Source: Bacteroidota bacterium (GTDB lineage Bacteria; Bacteroidota; Bacteroidia; JAADEI01). Taken from it: 28,494 nt of DNA. The notes beneath the pieces were generated by a model. It was not told where the DNA came from and did not search any database. It saw only the letters and a program-made list of their open reading frames with translations. The stretch spans positions 1 through 28,494 of the forward strand of contig JAJRPU010000082.1 in assembly GCA_024280615.1 (NCBI GenBank), given 5' to 3'. Below are positions 15,683-22,911 of the stretch, one piece after another (within the stretch, counting starts at the first letter, position 1; each line of letters begins with the position of its first letter). The position numbers and the translations under genes are program-made.

Positions 15683-16660
15683 ATGAAAACACTTAGTAAT
15701 ATCCTTGAAGCAATTGGTAACACTCCACTGGTTAGGCTAAATAGGGTTGTTGAAGACATTGAAGCAGAGGTTTACGCCAAAGTGGAATACTTCAATCCTG
15801 GGCAATCAATCAAAGACAGGATAGCCAAGCACATTATAGAAAAAGCAGAAAAAGAAGGCTTATTAAAGCCGGGAGGCACTATAATAGAAGCCACGAGTGG
15901 CAACACCGGAATGGGTCTGGCACTGATTGCCGCAATCAAAGGATATAAATGCATTTTTACTATTCCGGATAAACAATCTCAGTCCAAGATAGATGCCTTA
16001 AAGGCTTTCGGTGCTGAGGTGATAGTGTGTCCGACTGCCGTGCCCCCAGAGGACCCACGTTCTTACTATGAAGTAGCCAAGCGACTGGCTCGTGAAATCT
16101 CTAATGCTTTCTTGGTTAATCAATACTTCAACCAATGGAATCCAGAAACACATTACTTATCTACCGGTCCGGAAATCTGGGAACAAACAGGGGGCAAGAT
16201 AACACACTTCGTTGCTGGCGTTGGCACAGGCGGAACAATCAGTGGTGTAGGAAAATTTCTCAAAGAAAAGAACCCTGAGGTAAAAGTTTTGGCTGTTGAC
16301 ACAGAAGGGTCCATCTTGACTCACTATTTCAAGACAGGTGAGGAAAGACCTGACTTAGCACGCCCTTATTTAACAGAGGGTATCGGAGAAGATTTAATCC
16401 CCGCTACTCTGGATTTCTCTGTGATTGACGATTTTGTTCAGGTTGGCGATAAGGAAAGTGCTCTTGCGGCAAGGGAACTGACAAGGAAAGAAGCCATTTG
16501 GGCAGGGTGGTCATCAGGGTCCGCACTTGCAGGACTTAGGAAATATAAGCATTATTTCAAGAAAGGCGACGTCATAGTGGTCATCTTCCCTGACCACGGA
16601 AGCCGATACTTAGCCAAAATTTACAACGACGAATGGATGCGTCAACAGGGATGGTTGTAG
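15683..16660 (+). CDS. PLP-dependent cysteine synthase / cystathionine beta-synthase
   Basis: A 325-residue fold-type II PLP enzyme. The PLP lysine is Lys44 in NPGQSIKDRIA; the substrate loop TSGNTG is at 71-76 and the phosphate-binding GVGTGGTISG at 179-188. It ends after the catalytic core without CBS (Bateman) domains. The middle stretch PTAVPPEDPRSYYEVAKRL is closer to cystathionine beta-synthases than to CysK, so it may condense serine or O-acetylserine with homocysteine or with sulfide. Probably co-transcribed with the upstream aldehyde dehydrogenase (12-bp gap). Plain CysK is the main alternative. Confidence 0.85.
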   Translation: MKTLSNILEAIGNTPLVRLNRVVEDIEAEVYAKVEYFNPGQSIKDRIAKHIIEKAEKEGLLKPGGTIIEATSGNTGMGLALIAAIKGYKCIFTIPDKQSQSKIDALKAFGAEVIVCPTAVPPEDPRSYYEVAKRLAREISNAFLVNQYFNQWNPETHYLSTGPEIWEQTGGKITHFVAGVGTGGTISGVGKFLKEKNPEVKVLAVDTEGSILTHYFKTGEERPDLARPYLTEGIGEDLIPATLDFSVIDDFVQVGDKESALAARELTRKEAIWAGWSSGSALAGLRKYKHYFKKGDVIVVIFPDHGSRYLAKIYNDEWMRQQGWL

Positions 16661-16738
16661 GAATTTGATTTTTTCGATTCTAAGTTCAAGTAATACTGTG
16701 CCATTCCCGATATTTTCCTAAAAAATTGCATAATAGCA

Positions 16739-16746
16739 TATATTTG
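16739..16746 (+). promoter_or_regulatory. TAnnTTTG promoter box upstream of the type IIG enzyme
   Basis: TATATTTG fits the Bacteroidota -7 box and ends 15 bp before the ATG at 16762, leaving a leader of only about 10 nt. The flanking 60 bp are very AT-rich. No -33 TTG at the normal distance was found. Confidence 0.42.
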
Positions 16747-16761
16747 TAATAATATATAATC

Positions 16762-19700
16762 ATGCTGCAGGGAACACTATTTAGTAGTTACTTTCTTGAG
16801 GAAGGGATAAAGACTACAGAAGATTGGAAGCGACTATCAGATAATAAAGTCAATAACGCATTTGCACAGATAAAAGAACTGATTTCAGGATTTCAAGAAA
16901 GAGAAAAGCCGGACGAAGCAGATACCGAAGATGGGTTGATAGTACCCATTCTAGAACTTTTAGGATTTCAATGGTCAAGACAGAAATCCCCCGACACAAC
17001 AGGCAGACACGATGTGCCTGATTTCGTTTTGTTTCCCAACAGAGAAGCAAAGAAAGAATTTGACAAGAAAGAGCCCAAACAAAAACCTTGGGATAAAGCG
17101 GTATGCATTTTAGAAGGAAAACGATGGAAAAGAGCACTTGATAAAAGAGATAATACTGATCCCCTGGACCGTGGCGTGCCTTCTAACCAAATCTTAAGGT
17201 ACTTATCATCAGTAGAAATAGCTTCCAATGGTAAAATTATATGGGGCATTTTGACTAATGGAGAAGTGTGGCGTCTCTACTATCACAGGGCATTATCTCG
17301 TTCAGAAGGATTCATAGAATTTAACTTGGAGGAAATCGTCAACGAAAATAATATAGAAACCTTCAAAATATTCTATCTCCTCTTCAGGAAAGAGGCTTTC
17401 ATCCCTACGGAATGGAGACCATATATAACTTTTCTGGAAATTGCTCTCAACGAGGGCAAACGATGGGAGGAGAGAGTTTCAGAAAGCCTTAAAGAAAGGA
17501 TTTTTGACGAAATTTTCATAGATATAGCTAAAGGTTTCTTAAAAAGTGCTAAAGAGAAAGGAAGGTCAATTGATGATAAATTGTTAGAAGAAGTTTATAA
17601 TAACACTTTGATTTTACTTTACAGGATTTTATTTCTTATGTACGCTGAGGATAGAGACCTACTGCCAGTAAGAAAAGCACAATATAAAACCTATTCACTA
17701 TCCAGAATAAGGGAGGAAATTGCAGAAATAATTGATACAGACCAGACTTTAAGCGAAACAATAACCCTGTATTGGGATAGATTAAAGAACTTATTTAAAA
17801 TTATCAATAATGGAGATATAGCTCTTAAAATTCCCCCGTATAACGGAGGTCTTTTCAATCCAGAGAAGCATCCTTTTCTGGAAAAATTTGCTGTACCTGA
17901 TAAGTTTCTCGTTCCTGCAATTGACAAATTAAGTCGTGACTATCATGCTAAGCCATATAAGAGAATAAACTATAGAGATTTATCTGTCAGGCAATTGGGA
18001 AGCATATATGAGGGACTGCTTGAGTTTAGTTTGAAAAAAGCGAAAGAAAACTTAGGCACTAAGAAAGTAAAAGACAAGGAAATATATATACCTGCAACAG
18101 AAAATGAGAAAATAAGGGTTAAGAAAGGAGACGTTTACCTTACTAACGACAAGGAAGAGCGCAAAGCTACTGGCTCCTACTATACCCCTGATTATATAGT
18201 TCAATACATTGTGAGAAACACCATTGAACCTATTATTCAAGAGAAGCTGAAAGAATTTGAAGATTGGCAGGAACAATTACGACAAAAGAAAAAGTCGGAA
18301 CTCCGTAAACTGATTGCTCAATATAGGATTCCTTTCGACCCAAAAGTTTACGATAATAGTGGACGAATTGAGGGAGAGAAAAGTATTGATGCATACAGGA
18401 ATGTGCTTTTGCAATTAAAGGACCCTGCCGAAGCAATTTTGAAACTCAAAATTCTCGACCCAGCTATGGGCAGTGGTCATTTTCTCGTTGGGGCTGTTGA
18501 TTATCTTGCAGATAGAATTCTTGAAATACTTGCTCAAACTTCGGATAAACAATACTTTGGGAACGAAACATATCGCAGTCCATTGCTTGAAAAACTGGAG
18601 GATATAAGAAAGAGAATCTTGGATAAGAATCAAAAGGAAGGTTATGAAATTGATGAGACAAAGCTTGAAGATAAGAATCTGATCAAAAGAATCATTCTAA
18701 AACGTTGCATTTACGGCGTTGATATAAACCCTCTTGCTGTTGAACTGGCAAAAGTTTCATTATGGCTTCACACGTTCACAATAGGTGCACCTCTTTCATT
18801 TCTGGACCATCATTTAAAATGCGGAAACTCTTTGATAGGCACCGATTTAAAAGAATTAGAAAAAGCTCTGAATGGCTCTATTTTTGGTTCCCACTATTAT
18901 ACACATTTAATTATGGCATTAGACTCAATTAAACAACTTCAAGAATTAACCGATGCAGACATCTCTGAAGTTGAAGAAAGTGCTAAATTATATGAAGAGG
19001 TAGAGAAGCAATTAGAACCCCTTAAGAAAGCTTTAGATTTATATACTTCAGAATTTTTTATTGATTCTAAGTTGGCATTCAGATATTTGAATAACGACAA
19101 AAATAAAAGTAACAATAAAAAGCAGAAACCGTGGGCGTGGAGCATTATGGAACAATATGGCCCGCTTAAGGTAGTATATGGAAAAATTTCAACCTCTAAC
19201 GGAGAGCAGAACCTACCGCATACAGACAAAGAAAAAATAGAACAAAGACTTAAATTAGCAAGAGAAAAACGCTTCTTTCATTGGAAAATAGAATTCCCTG
19301 AAATATGGTATGAAAATGGGCGAGAAAAGAAAAACGGCGGTTTTGATATAGTGATAGGCAATCCCCCTTATGTGGTTGAAGTACGGGAGAATAAAGATAT
19401 TTTCAAAGACTTGCAAGTTTCCCCCAGCGTTGGTAAGTACTATGAAGACAAAATGGATATGTTTTACTTTTTCATTGAACGAGGAATAGACCTTCTTAAA
19501 GAGAACGGATTTTTGGGATTTATAGTCCAAGAGTATTGGATAACACGTGCAAAGGCACAAAAACTAAGACGAAAGATATTTACAGAAACAAAACCTATTG
19601 AATTCGTTCTATTCAAAGATTTTAAAGTATTCAAAGATGCACCGGGACAACATAATATGATATTAATGTTAAGAAAGTCAAAGATTAATCCAAAAGACCA

Positions 19701-20973
19701 ACTGCATGTAAAAATCATTAAGCCAGAAGTATTAAAACAGTTATCTAAGCATATCATAGGAGATTTAGAAAAGGTTATCGTTGCAGAGCTTAATAAGCAG
19801 AAGTCTCCAGTTTTTGAATCTCTTAGCAAAGAGCTAAGATTGGTTTATGCCCCAACGACAGACAAAGTGTACATACTTAATGAAAAACTCCCTCAAAGAC
19901 TTGAAAGACTAAAGACTAATTGTTTAGAAGGTACTTTCAATCTAGAGCAAAAGGAGGTTAATCAGGGTTTAGTGTCAAATCCGCCAGAAGCATTCATCTG
20001 GACAGAACACGAATTAATTGAGAAAGAACTTACCACGGATGAAAAAAATTTGCTTAAGCCTTTTGGAAGTGCTGAATGTATTGACAAGTTCCTTTGGAAA
20101 GATAAAGGGCAACGGATAGCTTATATAACCAAGGATATTGATGAGAAATACTTAAATAACAAGTGTCCTAATATATTCAAAAGATTAAAAAGATATAAAG
20201 CCCAGCTTGAGGAAAGAAGAGAAGTCAAAGAGAATAAAATACCTTGGACTGCGTTACATTGGCCACGTACTAAAGATTTATTTGAAGACCCTGAAAAAAT
20301 CGTTAGTGTTAGGAAGACAAAATATCCGAAGTTCGTTGTTATAAAAAAACCTTTTTATATGGACCAATCTGTGTTTATAATAAGGTTGGTTGTACATAGG
20401 GAATATAGTCCTTACTATTTAACTGCTCTCTTTAATAGCAAGTTAGGTCATTGGTGGCTTTACAATCAAAAAAGGCAAGGGGACCAGTTGCAGGTTGATA
20501 AAGAGGTTCTAATAAACTTCCCGATACCTAAAATAGATTTCAAAAGACAGAATAGTAGCGATTTGCAAAAATTAAGAAGGCATTATGAGGACAAAGATTT
20601 TAGATATATTGAACAGAGCATAAAAAGTTTTCCATCTAACTTCGCAATTCTACACGATTTCCTTGCATTCCTGGCTGAAAAAATGACAGAACTCCATCAA
20701 ACCAAATACCTTATCCAACTTTTTATTGATGGAAAGCTTGAAGATGGATCTAACGAGATGATAAAAGTCAAAAAACTATTGGCAAAGCATCCAGAATGGG
20801 AATCTAATATTCCGGAAGCAGTTGAGAAAGAAATTGCTAAGAACCTTATTATCACATATGAGGAGCAAATAAAGTACACAGGTAGACTGATTGACAAGGT
20901 CGTGTATCGTCTATATGGATTAAATAAGGGAGACATTGAAGTAATTGAAAACTGGGCTAAGGAAAACCTCTGA
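16762..20973 (+). CDS. Type IIG restriction-modification enzyme (Eco57I-like fusion)
   Basis: A 1403-residue single-chain enzyme that should both methylate adenine and cleave DNA. The N-terminal nuclease shows a PD-(D/E)xK core: PD at 86-87 and EGK at 118-120, followed by a QxxxY-like NQILRYL. A helical linker leads to an N6-adenine methyltransferase with motif I DPAMGSGHF at 566-574 and motif IV NPPYVVEV at 867-874, in gamma order. The C-terminus, about 1100-1250, resembles the TaqI-type specificity domain (LTALFNSKLGHWWL). No separate specificity, methylase or restriction gene is adjacent, as expected for type IIG. The gene looks more AT-rich than its neighbours, consistent with horizontal acquisition. 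A BREX PglX methylase is less likely because PglX lacks the N-terminal nuclease and no BREX genes are present. Confidence 0.9.
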   Translation: MLQGTLFSSYFLEEGIKTTEDWKRLSDNKVNNAFAQIKELISGFQEREKPDEADTEDGLIVPILELLGFQWSRQKSPDTTGRHDVPDFVLFPNREAKKEFDKKEPKQKPWDKAVCILEGKRWKRALDKRDNTDPLDRGVPSNQILRYLSSVEIASNGKIIWGILTNGEVWRLYYHRALSRSEGFIEFNLEEIVNENNIETFKIFYLLFRKEAFIPTEWRPYITFLEIALNEGKRWEERVSESLKERIFDEIFIDIAKGFLKSAKEKGRSIDDKLLEEVYNNTLILLYRILFLMYAEDRDLLPVRKAQYKTYSLSRIREEIAEIIDTDQTLSETITLYWDRLKNLFKIINNGDIALKIPPYNGGLFNPEKHPFLEKFAVPDKFLVPAIDKLSRDYHAKPYKRINYRDLSVRQLGSIYEGLLEFSLKKAKENLGTKKVKDKEIYIPATENEKIRVKKGDVYLTNDKEERKATGSYYTPDYIVQYIVRNTIEPIIQEKLKEFEDWQEQLRQKKKSELRKLIAQYRIPFDPKVYDNSGRIEGEKSIDAYRNVLLQLKDPAEAILKLKILDPAMGSGHFLVGAVDYLADRILEILAQTSDKQYFGNETYRSPLLEKLEDIRKRILDKNQKEGYEIDETKLEDKNLIKRIILKRCIYGVDINPLAVELAKVSLWLHTFTIGAPLSFLDHHLKCGNSLIGTDLKELEKALNGSIFGSHYYTHLIMALDSIKQLQELTDADISEVEESAKLYEEVEKQLEPLKKALDLYTSEFFIDSKLAFRYLNNDKNKSNNKKQKPWAWSIMEQYGPLKVVYGKISTSNGEQNLPHTDKEKIEQRLKLAREKRFFHWKIEFPEIWYENGREKKNGGFDIVIGNPPYVVEVRENKDIFKDLQVSPSVGKYYEDKMDMFYFFIERGIDLLKENGFLGFIVQEYWITRAKAQKLRRKIFTETKPIEFVLFKDFKVFKDAPGQHNMILMLRKSKINPKDQLHVKIIKPEVLKQLSKHIIGDLEKVIVAELNKQKSPVFESLSKELRLVYAPTTDKVYILNEKLPQRLERLKTNCLEGTFNLEQKEVNQGLVSNPPEAFIWTEHELIEKELTTDEKNLLKPFGSAECIDKFLWKDKGQRIAYITKDIDEKYLNNKCPNIFKRLKRYKAQLEERREVKENKIPWTALHWPRTKDLFEDPEKIVSVRKTKYPKFVVIKKPFYMDQSVFIIRLVVHREYSPYYLTALFNSKLGHWWLYNQKRQGDQLQVDKEVLINFPIPKIDFKRQNSSDLQKLRRHYEDKDFRYIEQSIKSFPSNFAILHDFLAFLAEKMTELHQTKYLIQLFIDGKLEDGSNEMIKVKKLLAKHPEWESNIPEAVEKEIAKNLIITYEEQIKYTGRLIDKVVYRLYGLNKGDIEVIENWAKENL

Positions 20974-20978
20974 AAACC

Positions 20979-21215
20979 TCACTTAGATAAATAACTGAAC
21001 AACCAAAGGATTGCGCTGAGAAGTAGAGACAAGAGGATGCTTGTTGCAAGGGGAAAGTAGAACACAAAATTATCTCGCTTAATGACTATGTCTCCCGGGA
21101 GTTTGCCCAAGAAAGGGATTTTGCCTATCAACATAAATAGCAAGCCAATAATAATCATTATCACGCCAAGAAAAACAAAGAATTTCCCGAAAGGGCTGAG
21201 AGAGTTGGGCTCCAT
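20979..21215 (-). CDS. DUF2905 small membrane protein
   Basis: A 78-residue protein with two hydrophobic helices, at about 10-27 (FFVFLGVIMIIIGLLFML) and 52-74, joined by the family signature GKLPGDIVIKRDNFVFYFP. This matches DUF2905, a widespread two-helix membrane family of unknown function. It is convergent with the type IIG gene, with 5 bp between the two stop codons, and lies 17 bp downstream of tRNA-Pro on the same strand, so it may be expressed by read-through from the tRNA promoter. Confidence 0.88.
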   Translation of the reverse strand: MEPNSLSPFGKFFVFLGVIMIIIGLLFMLIGKIPFLGKLPGDIVIKRDNFVFYFPLATSILLSLLLSAILWLFSYLSK

Positions 21216-21232
21216 ATTGCTTTGCTGACCTG

Positions 21233-21307
21233 TCGGGGCGCCCGGATTTGAACCGGGGACCTCCTGCTCCCAAGGCAGGCGCGCTAACCGGACTGCGCTA
21301 CGCCCCG
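21233..21307 (-). tRNA. tRNA-Pro (anticodon UGG)
   Basis: A complete 75-nt cloverleaf on the minus strand. The acceptor stem is CGGGGCG (21307-21301) with CGCCCCG and discriminator A; the D-arm is GCGC/GCGC around AGTCCGGTTA; the anticodon stem CCTGC/GCAGG holds the loop CTTGGGA with anticodon TGG; the T-arm is CCCGG-TTCAAAT-CCGGG. The 3' CCA is not encoded. All stems are fully paired and GC-rich. Confidence 0.97.
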
Positions 21308-21619
21308 TCCCTCATAACCTACACACTCTAACAAGATAATTATACCTTTTGTTCCTACACGTGTTATTTAGACTCTCTACAAGACGCCAAAACCACTTTA
21401 AAAGTGCTATTTAAAAACTTAATTCATCACTTCTGCAATCTGACTTCTCTCAATACTAAAAGTTAGCCTAAAAAGAAGCGACTTTAAAATACAGGAGGTG
21501 GAAGCTTGGGCAAACTTATTAAAATTAACCATTTATAGCATTCTTATAGGACAACTCGGAAGAGTCTCATACAAAATAAAACACTATCCAATTCTAAACT
21601 TTTAAATAACAACACAACC
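21308..21619. other. AT-rich intergenic region upstream of tRNA-Pro
   Basis: About 310 bp with no supported gene. It should hold the tRNA-Pro promoter on the minus strand, but I find no exact TAnnTTTG there. A plus-strand AGGAGGTG at 21493-21500 precedes a TTG with an 11-codon frame, which I regard as chance. Confidence 0.45.
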
Positions 21620-22030
21620 TCACGTCAAAATATGTGGTAAAACATAAGTGATGACAAACGTAACTATCCCTGTATATGCAGTGAACAGCAACACTATCAG
21701 CCATTGCATGAATGTGATGCGTTTGTTCAACTCTTCAAATCGCTTGTTCATGTCTTCAAACCGTTTATCCACTGCCTCAAAGCGTTTGTCCACATAATTC
21801 AACAGCTCCTCAAATCGTTTATCTACTGCCTCAAAACGCTTTTCCATCATTTGCATGAACATTTTCATATCTTCCCTTAATTCTTTTATATCGTCTTTTG
21901 TGGCACCTTCTGCCATCTGAGCATGATATATATCATCCAGAACCATTGCTAACACATCGGCTTGCTCACGATCAAAACCGTTCTCTATCAACAACTTTCT
22001 AACACGTATTGCTATGCTACCCCTCTCCAT
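21620..22030 (-). CDS. Heptad-repeat coiled-coil protein with C-terminal membrane anchor
   Basis: A 136-residue protein. Residues 1-42 form a helical head (SIAIRVRKLLIENGFDREQA); 43-106 is a coiled coil with repeats of KRFEAVD / KRFEDMN / KRFEELN type, 7 residues each with one 4-residue insertion (ELLNYVD); 108-131 is one transmembrane helix. It resembles the DUF1640/Bdr-like group of repeat coiled-coil membrane proteins, common in thermophiles and variable in repeat number. Function unknown. The coding DNA repeats with a 21-nt period. It lies beside the unrelated-looking 21-bp array at 22090-22850. A TATATTTA box (22060-22067, minus strand, one base from TAnnTTTG) lies 30 bp upstream of the ATG. 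Confidence 0.75.
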   Translation of the reverse strand: MERGSIAIRVRKLLIENGFDREQADVLAMVLDDIYHAQMAEGATKDDIKELREDMKMFMQMMEKRFEAVDKRFEELLNYVDKRFEAVDKRFEDMNKRFEELNKRITFMQWLIVLLFTAYTGIVTFVITYVLPHILT

Positions 22031-22059
22031 ATCAAAACATTTATCTCTGATATCAATTG

Positions 22060-22067
22060 TAAATATA
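22060..22067 (-). promoter_or_regulatory. Likely -7 box of the coiled-coil gene
   Basis: Minus-strand TATATTTA matches TAnnTTTG at all but the last position and is 30 bp before the ATG at 22030. It sits at the edge of the 21-bp array. Confidence 0.3.
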
Positions 22068-22089
22068 CGAATTTTTTAGCATAACGTTC

Positions 22090-22850
22090 CACATAGGTTT
22101 TGTTTTACCAACAAAACACTGGGAATAAACTACAAGAATCAGGTTCAATGACTCAACTATTTGGATTCAACAAGTCGTTTCATGGCATAATGAAGCCAAA
22201 ACTTGGGGTCAAGAGGCGAACTTTTGGGTTTCCAAAGCGAAAAATTGCCTTCAAAAAGCGAAACTTTAGAGAAAGTTTGCGATAAATAAGAAAATTATTG
22301 CCAAAATTTGGGCATAGGAACCCAAACGTTGGGTTAAGGAGGCGAAAATTTGGGTTCAGAAAGCCAAGACTTGGGTTCAGAGGGCGAAAGTTTGGGCTCA
22401 GAAAGCGAAAGTTTGGGTATGAAAAGCGAAAGTTTGGGTTCTGAAAGAGAAAGTTTGGGTATGAAAAGCAAAAGTTTGGGGTTTGAAAGCGAAGGTTTGG
22501 GTTCATGAGGTGAAAGGTTGGGTTCGGGAAGCGAAAGTTTGGGTTCAGGAAGCCAAGACTTGGGTTCAGAGGGCGAAAGTTTGGGCTCAGAAAGCGAAAG
22601 TTTGGGTAACGGAAGCCAAACCTTAGGTTCCCAAGGCACATTATTTGGCGTCCCAAAACGAAAATCCAGCAACAGTTTGCGAAAAACAAAGAAAACATAA
22701 CCAAAATTTGGACACTAATAACCAGTTCTTCGGGTCAAAAAGCGAAAAGTTGGGTCTTGAAAGCCAAGATTTGGGTTCGGAAAACGATAGTTCGGCATTG
22801 AAAGGCAAAGCCTTGGGTTCACGAGGCGAAAAAACTTGTTCTAAGAAGCC
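22090..22850. repeat. Degenerate 21-bp tandem array (about 36 units)
   Basis: The unit consensus on the plus strand is TTGGGTTCAG followed by AAAGCGAAAGT, 21 bp. The TTGGG core recurs at 22308, 22329, 22350, 22371, 22392, 22413, 22434, 22455, 22476, 22497, 22518, 22539, 22560, 22581 and 22602, and as TTAGG at 22623, with no slip in register. Older, decayed units run in phase to the left (22119, 22161, 22203, 22224, 22245) and right (22708, 22729, 22750, 22771, then about 22791, 22813). Many units carry a near-palindromic core such as CCAAGACTTGG or CCAAAATTTGG. There are no constant-length unique spacers, so this is not CRISPR. Because 21 is a multiple of three, long frames stay open on the minus strand (22180-22704, heptapeptides like PNFRFLN); I do not call them genes, since the plus-strand frame has stops and no start or family supports either. 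Confidence 0.9.
22319..22335. repeat. Perfect palindrome inside the array
   Basis: AACCCAA-ACG-TTGGGTT, 7-bp arms around 3 bp. It is the most symmetric unit of the array and lies at the start of its best-preserved block. Confidence 0.7.
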
Positions 22851-22911
22851 AAGGAATGGACTATAAAGACAGAGAACCCCTGAAAGGATTGCCTAAGCGA
22901 ATTTCTACAAC

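Noticed and set aside
16762..20973. BREX or DISARM defence locus
   Set aside because: Only one gene with its own nuclease domain is present; none of the partner genes (brxA-C, pglZ, drm genes) are in the flanks.
20962..20980. 9-bp direct repeat GAAAACCTC flanking the type IIG stop codon as an insertion scar
   Set aside because: Two copies 10 bp apart at one end only; there is no matching copy at the 5' end, so it does not mark an insertion.
21233..21307. tRNA-Pro as an attachment site of an integrated element
   Set aside because: No integrase gene and no partial tRNA duplicate were seen on either side of the type IIG gene.
21493..21538. Small gene with strong Shine-Dalgarno (AGGAGGTG) and TTG start
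   Set aside because: Only 10 sense codons, no family, and the organism otherwise does not use strong Shine-Dalgarno sequences.
22518..22700. Plus-strand Ser/Gly-rich small protein in the array
   Set aside because: The frame is a by-product of the 21-bp period, with stop codons in neighbouring units and no plausible start signal.
22090..22850. CRISPR array
   Set aside because: Repeats are contiguous with a 21-bp period, degenerate, with no unique spacers of constant size and no cas genes nearby.
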